This document shows, piece after piece, positions 41,465-50,011 of a stretch of DNA of 64,000 nucleotides. Each line of letters opens with the position of its first letter. Positions within the stretch are counted from its first letter, which is position 1. The notes under the pieces are model-generated. The model saw only the letters and a program-made list of their open reading frames with translations, ran no database searches and was not told where the DNA came from. Both the position numbers and the translations under genes were made by a program. Source of the stretch: Azospirillum ramasamyi (lineage in GTDB: Bacteria > Pseudomonadota > Alphaproteobacteria > Azospirillales > Azospirillaceae); assembly GCF_003233655.1 (NCBI RefSeq), contig NZ_CP029829.1, positions 1,498,978 through 1,562,977 of the forward strand, written 5' to 3'.

Positions 41465-41879
41465 ATGAACGACCTGATTTGCGTTACCACCGTTGAAGGT
41501 GAACCCCGTGTTCTGGACACGGAGCTTGCGGCGGCCCTTGGTATGGCCGTCCCTGCGAACATTCGCAAAGATATCATCTGGCCGAACCGTGCCGAATTGG
41601 AGAGCTTCGGGGTTTTGGGGAGTCGCCCCATAACCCCCGGTCCCCACGGTGGTCGCCCCGGAACCGCCTACTATCTGAACGAGGAACAGGCCCTTCTAGT
41701 CGCCATGTTCTCCCGGACGGAAAAGGCGAAGGAGGTTCGGGCTAACCCTGGTGCGGGTGTTCGCCGCGTATCGCCGCGGTGATCTGGTGCAGGCCGCCCC
41801 GGCGTTTCGGGTTCCCCAGACCTTCGCGGAAGCCCTGCGGCTTGCTGCGGACAATGCGGCCTTGGTGGCGCTGGCGTGA
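41465..41879 (+). pseudogene. Phage-type regulator/antirepressor-like gene with a frameshift
   Basis: Starts MNDLICVTTVEGEPRVLDTE. It has the pattern seen in phage antirepressor-like proteins: RKDIIWPNRAELESFG, GGRPGTAYYLNEEQALLVAMFSRTEKAKEVRA. After that the frame reads into a stop at 41782, but a shift at the AACC of GCTAACCCTG (41741-41750) would give TLVRVFAAYRRGDLV, the expected continuation, to a stop at 41877-41879. One extra A explains it. It may be a real mutation or a sequencing slip. It is the first element gene after attL. Confidence 0.65.
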
Positions 41880-42046
41880 CTGAGGGAGCCTAAGGTCCGA
41901 AGCCTCTTCTTTAGCCTTAGAGTGCAACATATAGCGTCCAATAATCTTTCTGACTACCATTAGTCGGCATACTCCTAGCCGTTTCGGCCACCGACCAAAT
42001 TAATCCCCCCACCCTTAGAGAACCACGCACTCTGAGGGACCAAAAC

Positions 42047-42285
42047 ATGCTGCCGACCATCACCGTAGACCTGCCTTTCCTGGCCCGCGAAGTGAACGAT
42101 GCCCACACCCAGACCCACAACCACGCCAAGGGAATGCTCTTGGAGGCAAAGCGGGCCGGTGAGGCATTGTTGAAGGCCAAGGGCCTGTGCCCGCACGGGA
42201 CATTCAAGGATTGGGTACAGGCACACTGCCGCCTCAGCTACCGACAAGCCACCGCCTATATGCGTGTCGCCAAGCTGTCCAAAGA
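42047..42285 (+). pseudogene. DUF3102-type protein, 5' part (split by IS21-family element)
   Basis: Encodes MLPTITVDLPFLAREVNDAH through YMRVAKLSKD, with the DUF3102 pattern: HAKGMLLEAKRAGEALLKAKG, HGTFKDWVQ and LSYRQATAYMRVA. The gene is cut at 42285 by the IS. It continues at 44656. Joining the halves without one AAAGA copy gives an unbroken 222-residue frame (KLSK|DADLRTF). DUF3102 proteins are found on phages and integrative elements and are thought to be DNA-binding or regulatory. Confidence 0.8.
42281..42285. repeat. Left target-site duplication AAAGA of the IS21-family element
   Basis: AAAGA at 42281-42285 is repeated at 44651-44655, directly outside the terminal inverted repeats. Confidence 0.85.
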
Positions 42286-42349
42286 TGTAAAGGCCGAATG
42301 AAGTTTCCTCAGAACGGTCGGTTGAAAAATCCCCAGATGGTTTGAAGGG

Positions 42350-43222
42350 CTATGGATTGGCTTCGGTGTCGGCGCTCCTCGCTTTCGGTGGCCGGCCTCG
42401 GCGTCGTGGTGCCGGCGGTGGGGCGGTGATCGGCCTGCTGCGGTTGTTGTCCGGCATCAGTTCGGCGTGGCGGCGCAGGCGGTAGCTGGCGCCTTCGATT
42501 TGCACCACCACGGCATGGTGCAGCAGGCGGTCCAGCAGGGCGGAAGCGACGACGGTGCCGCCGAAGACATCGCCCCATTCGGAAAAGCCGCGGTTGGAGG
42601 TCAGGATCATGGCGCCGCGTTCATAGCGGGCGTTGACGAGCTGGAAGAACAGGTTGCCGCCGCCGGGGATCACCGGCAGGTAGCCGATCTCGTCGACGAT
42701 CAGCAGCTGTGGCCGACACAAGAAGCGCAGGCGTTCCCGCAAGGTCCCCTCGCGCTCGGCCTTGGCCAGCGAGCTCACGATGTCGGCCAGGGTGGCGAAG
42801 TAGACCGAGCGGCCGGCCTTGACGGCCTCCACTCCCAGAGCGAGCGCCAGGTGCGTCTTGCCGCAGCCGGGCTGGCCGAGGAAATGGACCACCTCGTGCC
42901 GGTCGACGAAGTCGAGCTGCGCCAAGGTCATGATCCTGTCGCGGTCGAGCGAAGGCTGGAAGGAGAAGTCGAAGCCGGTGAGCGTCTTGATGGAGAGAAG
43001 CCGGCCCATCTTCAGGGCCGCCTTGATGCGACGTCCCTCGCGCAGCGTCAGTTCCTCGCCCAGCAGGGCGTCGATGGCCTCCAGGGCGGAGAGTTCGCCG
43101 CGTTCCAGCCGGCGCAGGATGTGCTCCAGCGCTTCCAAGGCGCGCGGCATCTTCAGCCCAACCAGATATTGGCGAATACGGTCGAGGGTGGCGGGGCCGG
43201 CTTCCAACGGTGTGGTGCTCAT
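42350..43222 (-). CDS. istB: IS21-family helper ATPase IstB
   Basis: 290 aa from ATG 43220-43222 (MSTTPLEAG). It is a DnaC-like AAA+ helper: Walker A FLGQPGCGKTHLALAL, Walker B LLIVDEIGYLP, and ILTSNRGFSEWGDVF. It acts with IstA in target selection and transposition. A frame extending upstream to 44038 is a shadow of istA. Stop and start of the two genes overlap (ATGA), so translation is coupled. The C-terminus has an Arg/Pro-rich tail. Confidence 0.93.
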   Translation of the reverse strand: MSTTPLEAGPATLDRIRQYLVGLKMPRALEALEHILRRLERGELSALEAIDALLGEELTLREGRRIKAALKMGRLLSIKTLTGFDFSFQPSLDRDRIMTLAQLDFVDRHEVVHFLGQPGCGKTHLALALGVEAVKAGRSVYFATLADIVSSLAKAEREGTLRERLRFLCRPQLLIVDEIGYLPVIPGGGNLFFQLVNARYERGAMILTSNRGFSEWGDVFGGTVVASALLDRLLHHAVVVQIEGASYRLRRHAELMPDNNRSRPITAPPPAPRRRGRPPKARSADTEANP

Positions 43223-44538
43223 CACGGGCTCCCCGGCTGGCCGGCCAAGTGGCGGCCGATGGTGTCGTAGATGGCCAGCGAGCGGGGCGTGACGGTGCCG
43301 CCCTGCAGCGGAGGTGCCGGGGGCGTTGCGACCTCCCTGGGCGTCTGGCTGTTGGGCGGTGGAGGCTGGGTCCGGTGTCCGGTGGCAATGCGCCGCTGGC
43401 CTCGTCCTTCCAGCGCCGGGTGGGATGCGACGGCTATGCCGTCCTCCAGGATGGTAACGGTGCCGGCGGTGACCTGCACCTCCACCGTCCGCCGGCGGGT
43501 GCAATCCGGCACGGAGTAGAGGTTGCCGCCGACCGACACCATGCCGTCGCGGGTGACACGGCGCTCCAGGGCCAGGACGCTGTTGAAGGGGCCGGCCGGC
43601 AGCGGCTTGAGGTGGGGGCGCTCCTCGGCGAAATGCTCGGCGACGACCCGCTGGGTGGTGGCGTGCCGACGGCGGTTGGCGAGCTGATCCAGCCACTGGG
43701 TGAACTGGATGTTCAGGTCCTCGAGATTGCGGAAGCTGCGGGCCAGGAAGAAGTCCTCGCGCACATAGCGGAAGGGCCGTTCGACTTTGCCTTTGGTTTT
43801 GGCGCGGTACGGCTTGCAGGCTTTCGGCAGGAAACCGTAGTGGCTGGCCAGGGAGAGGAGCTTGGGATTGTAGGCGATGCCTTGGGTCGGCTGATCGGGG
43901 TCTTCGATCTCGCCCAGCACGGCAGTTTTCATGCGGTCGTAGAGGATTTGTTCCGGCACGCCGCCGAAGCTGTCGAAGGCGGCGATGTGGCAGCGGAGCA
44001 CGGTTTGCAGGTCCTGGCGGGCGACGAAACGGGCCCACATCATGCGGCTGTGACCGAGCACCATGGAGAACAGCCAGACGATCCGCTCCACCTCGGGCTC
44101 GTCGGTGAAGGTCGTCTTGAAGAAGGCGAAATCGACCTGGGCCTGCTTGCCGGGCGGCGTCTCGAAGCGACGCTCGAAGGACGGTGACGGGGTGGGACGG
44201 ATGGCACGAACCACCGCTTTCAGGATGGTATAGCCGCCGGTGTAACCGCGCTCCTTGAGTTCCCGCAGCAGGCGGCGGGCGCTGAGATCAGGAAAGGCCC
44301 GCAGGCGCTCCCGCAGATAGGGCTCGAAGGGTGTGAGCAGCGTCGGCCGAGCCGGCCGAGGGGTGTAGGCGGGCGCCTCCAATCCGCGGGCGATGTATTT
44401 GCGGATGGTCTTGCGATCCAGGCCGGTGCGGCGTGCGATCGCCGACACCGACAGGCCCTCGCGGGCGAGATCGAGAATCATGACGAGTTCCCCAAGTCTG
44501 ACCACCGGCCCTCTCCCTCCGCCTCGGAGGGTGATCAT
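43222..44538 (-). CDS. istA: IS21-family transposase IstA
   Basis: 438 aa. The N-terminal HTH is at SVSAIARRTGLDRKTIRKYIARG. The DDE (rve) core has Asp in AQVDFAFFKT, Asp in ILYDRMKTAV and Glu in RPFRYVREDFF (the segment KVERPF). The C-terminal part contains SVGGNLYSVPD, typical of IstA. It cuts and joins the IS ends. Confidence 0.95.
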   Translation of the reverse strand: MITLRGGGRGPVVRLGELVMILDLAREGLSVSAIARRTGLDRKTIRKYIARGLEAPAYTPRPARPTLLTPFEPYLRERLRAFPDLSARRLLRELKERGYTGGYTILKAVVRAIRPTPSPSFERRFETPPGKQAQVDFAFFKTTFTDEPEVERIVWLFSMVLGHSRMMWARFVARQDLQTVLRCHIAAFDSFGGVPEQILYDRMKTAVLGEIEDPDQPTQGIAYNPKLLSLASHYGFLPKACKPYRAKTKGKVERPFRYVREDFFLARSFRNLEDLNIQFTQWLDQLANRRRHATTQRVVAEHFAEERPHLKPLPAGPFNSVLALERRVTRDGMVSVGGNLYSVPDCTRRRTVEVQVTAGTVTILEDGIAVASHPALEGRGQRRIATGHRTQPPPPNSQTPREVATPPAPPLQGGTVTPRSLAIYDTIGRHLAGQPGSP

Positions 44539-44650
44539 GGGCGACGGGCGGTCGCAGGGCTCCGGGGCGTACGCCCCGGAGCCCTGCCGTTGCGTTAGCC
44601 TGGGGAATTTTCAGCCGCCCTTTCCGGGGAGTATCCAATCGGCACTGACA

Positions 44651-45085
44651 AAAGATGCGGACCTCCGCACTTTTGACGGTGGCATTGACGCCTTCCTTCA
44701 GACGTTCGCAACCAAGCGTACCAAGGACCCTGCCCCAGAGTTCACTCATCGTGACGCTGAATACGTCCTGCGCATCCATGCTCTTGCCGAGCGGGGGGCG
44801 GAGCATGAACGCGATGTAGCGGCGGACAAGCTGACCCAGACAGCCGAGCGGTTCGGAATGACGGCTGAAGCCATTGTCAATCAGGCACACAAGCTGCGTC
44901 CGAACAACGATCTTACCGACGTTGAAAAGAAAGAGCGAGCGTTTGAAGAATGCCTGAAGGCACAGGCTTCGGCGTTTCAGGAGAGAGAAGCCATTTTCCG
45001 GGAATTGGAAGAACAGTTTTCCAACACGCCGAAAGAGGACCTTCTTCGTATCCTGACTGATCTTCGGCTCAAAGGTGTTTGGTAA
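44651..45085 (+). pseudogene. DUF3102-type protein, 3' part
   Basis: The continuation of the gene cut at 42285, in the same frame after removing 2370 bp. It reads DADLRTFDGGIDAFLQTFATKRT and ends LRLKGVW at 45085. The tail is Glu/Lys-rich and helical (AERGAEHERDVAADKLTQTAERF). The frame opened upstream at 44393 is within the IS and not a real start. Confidence 0.75.
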
Positions 45086-45207
45086 GCGCTGGAAGTGGCA
45101 GGTAAATTTTACTTGAAGCGCTGAAGCAAAAACAAGGGGGACGCCTCTATTAAATAAAAACAGAAGCTTCCCCTCTAATTTCAATCACAATCCCAAACAG
45201 GAAAACG

Positions 45208-47028
45208 ATGAAACCTATCGCTCTCCCAGCTAATACGGCTGCGGACAATGCACTGCTGCACCCTACGGACCATGAATGTGGTTCGCTCTCCACTATCACG
45301 ATTGATTGTTTGAAGGAGTATTTCACTTCGGTGGGCCATAGCCCCAGCCCCTCAATGTGGGAAGCTCTGTCCGATCAGGCCAAGGCTATGGAGGCAATGG
45401 CGGACGGTACGGCCCTTCCGACCCTCTACCTGTCGTCCCTGGACCCAGGGGTAGGCAAGACCCAAGCCCTCTACGCCTTTGTCCGCAACCTTGTCCGCTC
45501 CCCCACCCATGCCGGTGTTGGGGTGCTGATCTGCCTTGGTCGGCTGGAAGAGGTCCGCAGTTTCCTACAGGGCATGAACACTTTCGGGGTTCTGCCACCT
45601 ACCGCCGTCGCCGTCATGACCAGTGACGCCGCCTTGAACGCCCTTGGTCATCCGGTGCCCCAAGAGGCCCAGGTGCTGGTAACGACCCACCAACGTTTGG
45701 AGCGGATGCGGGGGCGTCGGTTGTCCGATGCGTCCGCCTTCTTCTACCAGGGCAAGCCAAGGGCCGTTCGGGTGTGGGATGAGTCGTTCCTCCCCGCCCG
45801 TGCCGTGGTGCTGAACACCAACGTCATCGGCGGTCTACTAGAAACCCTATCCACCATCAACCCGGACCTACGCGCCCGGATCAAGGCGATGATGGATGAG
45901 GTCGAGGGGCTACCCGACAACAGCGCCTACACCGTTCCCGACTTCGGAGCGGAGTTCGGCGTCGGTCTTCCGAAGGTGAACCGGGCAATGGGGCGGAGGG
46001 TGCCCACAAGGCTGAAGGATGCGGCAGCCGATCTGTGGCACCTGTCGGGGCGAACAGCCAACGTCCGATGCGGTGACAGGGATGGTTGGAGCTTGGTGGA
46101 TTACCGGGACAGCCTTCCGCCCGATATGGTCCCCATGCTCATTCTGGATGCGTCGGGGCGTGTCCGGGCCACCTATGACGACATGGAAGCCCGTGGCTTG
46201 CTGGTGAGGCTCCAATCGGCTGTGAAGCGGTACGACAACCTCACCGTCCATCTATGGGACAAGGGTGGCGGCAAATCCTCCTTCGCCCTGCATGGGGACG
46301 AACTGTGCAAAGAGGTCGCCCGCACGGTCCTGACCAAGCCGCAGGAACCTTGGTTGATTATCGTCCACAAGCCCCATCCAACCGGCGGAGATTACGAGCG
46401 ACTGATTCGCCAGCACCTACAGGGAGCCGACGTGGACGTAGCCTTCCTGACGTGGGGCAACCACATTGCAACCAACGCCTACGTGGATCGGCCGAACGTG
46501 ATCCTTGCCGGGACGCTGTTCTATGGCACCGCACAGTATGAAGCCCTGAAGCGATCCGTTGCCGATCAGCGGGCATCCGACGCTTGTGTGAGCGCTGAGG
46601 CGCTTGCGAAGGTGAAGGCGGGGGAGACGATGCACCATCTCCTACAGGCCCTCTGCCGGGCTTCCGTGCGTCGCTGTGTGGGTGACGGTTGCCCGCCCAC
46701 CAACGCCTACGTCATCGGCAACAATCGCCATGGCTTCCAAGGGGCGCTTGCGGAAGCGTTCCCAGGTGCGACGGTGAGGCCGTGGCGACCTGAGGGGCTG
46801 AAGTTGACCGGGTATGTCGCAAAGGCGATTGCCTACCTGTCGGAAATGGCGAAAGCCGTCGAGGCAGGCACTAAGGTGCGGTTCAAGGAGGTTGCGCAGG
46901 CAATTGGCATGAAGCCCGAGAATTTCAACAGGGATGTGCGGGAACATCCGATCTTCAGTGAGGCTCTTGACGAACTCGGCATTGTTGAGGTTGGGGGCGT
47001 ATCGCGAAAGACCTCTTTCCAATTCTAG
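45208..47028 (+). CDS. Unrecognised P-loop ATPase/helicase-like protein of the element
   Basis: 606 aa; ATG at 45208 with CAGGA upstream. A Walker A motif LDPGVGKTQ lies at residues 79-86. A Walker B-like VWDES is at 190-193. A second lobe (about 315-545) holds LILDASGR, KPHPTGGDYERLIR and the QALCRASVRR segment, which could supply an arginine finger as in superfamily 1/2 helicases. The C-terminal 70 residues (FKEVAQAIGMKPENFNRDVREHPIFSEAL) look like a winged-helix. I do not recognise a family. The context suggests a role in element replication or maintenance, which is inference. Confidence 0.65.
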   Translation: MKPIALPANTAADNALLHPTDHECGSLSTITIDCLKEYFTSVGHSPSPSMWEALSDQAKAMEAMADGTALPTLYLSSLDPGVGKTQALYAFVRNLVRSPTHAGVGVLICLGRLEEVRSFLQGMNTFGVLPPTAVAVMTSDAALNALGHPVPQEAQVLVTTHQRLERMRGRRLSDASAFFYQGKPRAVRVWDESFLPARAVVLNTNVIGGLLETLSTINPDLRARIKAMMDEVEGLPDNSAYTVPDFGAEFGVGLPKVNRAMGRRVPTRLKDAAADLWHLSGRTANVRCGDRDGWSLVDYRDSLPPDMVPMLILDASGRVRATYDDMEARGLLVRLQSAVKRYDNLTVHLWDKGGGKSSFALHGDELCKEVARTVLTKPQEPWLIIVHKPHPTGGDYERLIRQHLQGADVDVAFLTWGNHIATNAYVDRPNVILAGTLFYGTAQYEALKRSVADQRASDACVSAEALAKVKAGETMHHLLQALCRASVRRCVGDGCPPTNAYVIGNNRHGFQGALAEAFPGATVRPWRPEGLKLTGYVAKAIAYLSEMAKAVEAGTKVRFKEVAQAIGMKPENFNRDVREHPIFSEALDELGIVEVGGVSRKTSFQF

Positions 47029-47053
47029 TAATGTATTTAGGAGAAAACGGCTA

Positions 47054-47260
47054 ATAGCAGGCACCCTAGAGTTTCTTAAGTGGACACCCGAAGACCTGAA
47101 GGCGTGGCGTGGGCGCCTTGGCATGACCCAGGCAGCCGCAGCCGACGCTTTGGGCATTAGCCGCCGCTCGTACATCGACCGCGAGAAGCCTGAAGCCCGG
47201 ATCAGCCGGGAAACGGTCCTGGCGTGTTTGTACCTTGAACAGCAAGTGGGCACAGGGTGA
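47054..47260 (+). CDS. XRE-type helix-turn-helix protein
   Basis: About 68 aa, with the HTH TPEDLKAWRGRLGMTQAAAADALGISRRSYIDREK. The start is unclear: the frame has no ATG/GTG/TTG between the stop of the ATPase and the HTH. AGGAG at 47039-47043 is followed by ATA at 47054, and the ATG at 47031 is out of frame and opens only a 7-codon reading frame. It could use a rare start or have a mutated ATG. It probably represses element genes. Confidence 0.55.
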   Translation: MAGTLEFLKWTPEDLKAWRGRLGMTQAAAADALGISRRSYIDREKPEARISRETVLACLYLEQQVGTG

Positions 47261-47264
47261 CATA

Positions 47265-47297
47265 GGGAGGGCCTTCGGGTTCCTCCCCTTTCTTTTT
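47265..47297 (+). terminator. Terminator after the HTH gene
   Basis: GGGAGG (47265-47270) and CCTCCC (47282-47287) pair across an 11-nt loop and a T-rich run CCTTTCTTTTT follows, directly after the HTH stop. Confidence 0.7.
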
Positions 47298-47396
47298 GCA
47301 CTCACCGCCCCCTGTCCCTGCGCTTCTCGGCTCGACTGTGGAGTATGTGAAGTGGGTTTGCCACTATTGCCGCGATTTTCCGTACTCAAAAACAAA

Positions 47397-47436
47397 AGCC
47401 CTCTCCCCATTGATTTGAGAAGAGGGCGCTTTTTTA
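47397..47436 (+). terminator. Second terminator, possibly bidirectional
   Basis: AGCCCTCT and AGAGGGCGCT arms around a 16-nt loop, followed by TTTTTT on the + strand and AAAA before it. It lies between the HTH gene and the end of the DUF6338-type gene on the opposite strand. Confidence 0.75.
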
Positions 47437-47524
47437 CTTGCTTGGCTTCTTCACACCACTCCCGCCGCTTGGGGGATTAGGCTTAGCTTCGCTTTTCGTG
47501 GGCTGGAAGCTCCCTTTGACGGAT

Positions 47525-48122
47525 TCATGCGGGCTGTAACTCTTCTTTATCAACTCCGGCTGCCGTGAGGGCTGCTGCTGGGTTGGCGGCTTCTTTTCGA
47601 TCATCTGCGCTAGCTCCGTTTACAGGGATGAACTCTACACACCGGATTTCACTGTGAAGGATGAGGATTCCTTTGCCGGAAGGGCCCTCGGTCCACTCTC
47701 CTTTATCTGAAACGTCGTACATCTGTTCGATGTAAATATCTCTCTCAGTAGGCTCTGATGAGGAGAATGAATTTACTCCATAATACCCGAAAATTTCGCT
47801 GTCATTCTTTAAAGTTACTATAACAAAACATCCTTCTGTTTGATGGCAGAACTTGCGATCCCACGATGTTGGGAATACATTTACAGGATTGAGGCCGAAC
47901 TTACGCGCCACCTTGGTAAACCAGTGATGCTTTATGCTATAGGCCGATATAATTGCCAGGGTAAATGGTCCGATGAACATGACAAAAAACCAGGAAAACA
48001 GCGAAACTATTTGATGAGATTTAAACCAGTCGAGATAAAGGACAGCGTATATGAGGGGAGAGAATAAGCCATAGTTAAGGCCGCTTAGTGCAAGGTAAGT
48101 GAATGCTTGCTCGCTTGGCTTA
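47525..48122 (-). pseudogene. DUF6338-type membrane protein, 3' part (split by IS5-family element)
   Basis: The frame reads PSEQAFTYLALSGLNYGLFSPLIYAVLYLDW, two membrane segments (SLFSWFFVMFIGPFTLAIISAY), then a soluble part HHWFTKVARKFGLNPVNVFPTSWDRKF and a beta-rich C-terminus (FGYYGVNSFSSSEPTERDIYIEQMYDV). The combination resembles DUF6338 proteins. The N-terminus resumes at 48978. The upstream part of the longer frame (to 48451) is IS sequence. The region is AT-rich compared with the host. Confidence 0.75.
48120..48122. repeat. Left target-site duplication TTA of the IS5-family element
   Basis: TTA at 48120-48122 and 48975-48977 flank the element whose ends are GAGCGCC and the inverted GAGTGCG. 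Confidence 0.7.
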
Positions 48123-48974
48123 GAGCGCCTAACAGAACCATCTCTGGACGAAGCGCCAGCAGATGAGGCTGGCCGCGATATGGTGAAAGGCAGTGAAGAT
48201 GTCGGCGCGCCGTTCGTAGCGGACGGCGATGCGGCGGAAGCGGGCAAACCAAGCGAGCGTACGCTCGACCACCCATCGGTGTCGGCCAAGACGCTCGCTG
48301 CTCTCGACGCCACGCCGGGCGATCCGCGGAATGATCGCTCGTTGGCGCAGCGCCTGCCGGCAGTGTGCAAAGTCGTAGCCCTTGTCGGCGTGCAGCTTGG
48401 CCGGGCGGCGCCGGGGCCGGCCCGCACACTGGCGGATCGCCGGCACGGCATCGACCAGCGCCTCCAGCAGCTTGCTGTCGTGCCGGTTGGCTGGCGAGAT
48501 CCTCAGGGCGAGCGGGATGCCGTTAGCATCGACGAGGATGTGGCGCTTGGAGCCCGGCTTGCCGCGATCCGTCGGGTTCGGGCCGGTCTCCTCACCCCCC
48601 TTTTTGCCGGGACGCTGGCGCTGTCCACCGCTGCACGATCCCAGTTGATGGCGTTGGCATAGCCGAGCCGGTCGAGCAGCACACGATGCAGCCGTTCCCA
48701 CACGCCAGCCCGATGCCACTCGTGCAGACGCCGCCAGCAGGTCATCCCCGAGCCGCAGCCCATCTCCACCGGCAGAAGCTCCCAAGGAATACCCGTGCGC
48801 AGCACGAATAGGATGCCGGTCAGCGCCGCACGATCGTCCAACCGGGGCCGTCCGCCTTTTGGCTTGGGCGGCTCCGGCGGGATCAGCGGTTCGATGATCG
48901 CCCACAAGGCGTCGGAAACAAGAGGGGCTGCCATGCCCCTACCAACCGTTCCTGGCCGGTTTTGTTACGCACTC
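48123..48974 (-). mobile_element. IS5-family insertion sequence (IS427-like)
   Basis: 852 bp with imperfect terminal repeats (GAGCGCCTAACAGAACC against GAGTGCGTAACAAAACC) and a TTA duplication. It carries a transposase split between two frames that overlap at a run of A5G6, as in the IS427 group. Excision restores the DUF6338-type gene. Confidence 0.9.
48129..48934 (-). CDS. IS5-family transposase, two overlapping frames
   Basis: The first frame (48934 down to about 48600) starts MAAPLVSDALWAIIEPLIPP and has the N-terminal HTH plus GGRPRLDDRAALTGILFVLRTGIPWELLP and DRAAVDSASVPAKRG. The second (to 48129) resumes GKKGGEETGPNPTDRGKPGSKRHILVDANGIPLA and has the DDE Glu region RRGVESSERLGRHRWVVERTLAWF. 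The frame change falls at AAAAAGGGGGG on the minus strand (48595-48605), which fits programmed -1 or +1 slippage. Confidence 0.88.
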
Positions 48975-48977
48975 TTA

Positions 48978-49081
48978 GGTATCCTGCCTGTCACGAACTG
49001 AGAGCGAACGTAGATGATTATCAGCCCAGGCGTGAGGAATGCCAGCGTCAGAAATACCATATCAACGGATGCGAAGCCCAT
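48978..49081 (-). pseudogene. DUF6338-type membrane protein, 5' part
   Basis: Too short to be seen as a gene alone. Reading from ATG 49079-49081 gives MGFASVDMVFLTLAFLTPGLI and then IIYVRSQFVTGRIPK, a membrane anchor. Joined to 48122 with a single TTA this yields a continuous 233-residue protein (GRIPK|PSEQAF). Confidence 0.75.
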
Positions 49082-49197
49082 AATCGCCCCATACGCTGGA
49101 TTTGCGTGAAATTTACAACGAATGGAGGTGTTTGACAACAGTCAGGATTTTCCCAATAGACCGTGCCCAAGCGAGCCGTCTCACGCCCACGCCCAAG

Positions 49198-49234
49198 CCG
49201 TCCCAATGAAATCCCCCTTGCCTTTTTGGGACGG
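49198..49234. repeat. Inverted repeat upstream of the serine recombinase
   Basis: CCGTCCCAA (49198-49206) and TTGGGACGG (49226-49234) are perfect 9-bp inverted arms with a 19-bp spacer, ending 52 bp before the recombinase ATG. A related TTGGGACAG is at about 49269. It is a likely recombination (res) or autoregulatory site. Confidence 0.6.
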
Positions 49235-49285
49235 CGGGGCGATAACGTCTAAGGGTTCATTGAGACACTTGGGACAGAACAGGCC

Positions 49286-49843
49286 ATGTTGATCGGCTAC
49301 GCTCGTACAAGCACCCTCGACCAGAAGGCGGGCATTGAGGCACAGGTCCGCGACCTTCAGGCCGTAGGGTGCGAAAGGCTGTTTCAGGAACAGGTGTCCT
49401 CTGTGGACGTGGCGAACCGGGAACAGCTTGCCATTGCCCTCGACTTCATCCGGGAAGGGGATGCCCTGGTGGTGACGAAGCTCGACCGCTTGGCCCGCTC
49501 CGTCGCCCACCTGATGACCATTCTCGACGCCCTGAAGGCCAAGGGCGCTTCCCTGCGCATCCTGAACATGGGCATCGACACCAGCACCCCCACAGGCAAG
49601 CTGATGCTGACCGTCCTTAGCGGCGTGGCAGAGTTTGAGCGGGACATCATGCTTGAACGCCAGCGGGAGGGCATCGCCAAGGCCAAGGCGGAAGGGAAAT
49701 ACAAGGGCAGGAAGCCCACGGCACAGGCCAAGGCCGAAGACGTAATGGCCCTGAAGGCGCAGGGCGTAGGCGCCAGTGAGATAGCCAAGAGACTCGGGAT
49801 CGGCAGGGCCAGCGTCTACCGCATCCTTGGGGCCGATGCGTGA
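49286..49843 (+). CDS. Serine recombinase (resolvase/invertase family)
   Basis: 185 aa. Catalytic Ser9 lies in GYARTSTLDQ; conserved DRLARS follows, and the C-terminal HTH is at ALKAQGVGASEIAKRLGIGRASVYRIL. The small size and tail match Tn3-type resolvase or Pin-type invertase. Its role may be multimer resolution or inversion within the element. The inverted repeat just upstream could be its target. Confidence 0.92.
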   Translation: MLIGYARTSTLDQKAGIEAQVRDLQAVGCERLFQEQVSSVDVANREQLAIALDFIREGDALVVTKLDRLARSVAHLMTILDALKAKGASLRILNMGIDTSTPTGKLMLTVLSGVAEFERDIMLERQREGIAKAKAEGKYKGRKPTAQAKAEDVMALKAQGVGASEIAKRLGIGRASVYRILGADA

Positions 49844-50011
49844 TCCAGGGACGGCAGGGTGGTGGGAGTCCCAAGGGACCGGAAGACACTCCCGCCCTCC
49901 CCCGCCCCCTCTGGAAATCACACTTCGCAGAATGGGGTTAAAGCACCGTTGTTTGGTTGTTGTTCCCTCCTTCCTTCACGCGGAGCCGCTGTAGATTTTC
50001 CCCTGCCCTTG

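Larger units (their letters stand above)
42286..44650 (-). mobile_element. IS21-family insertion sequence
   Basis: 2365 bp. The ends align as terminal inverted repeats over about 51 bp, opening TGT and sharing GCCGA, TCC and a CCCCAG block at the inner edge. A 5-bp AAAGA target duplication flanks it. It carries istA and istB with a 1-nt overlap. Its host gene, DUF3102, is restored on excision. Confidence 0.93.

Noticed and set aside
42350..44038. 562-codon frame containing IstB with a long N-terminal extension
   Set aside because: The extension is the antisense-like shadow of istA. The ATG at 43222 with istA stop overlap is the proper istB start.
47031..47054. ATG-started peptide of 7 codons before the HTH gene
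   Set aside because: Too short and unsupported; kept only as a possible leader.
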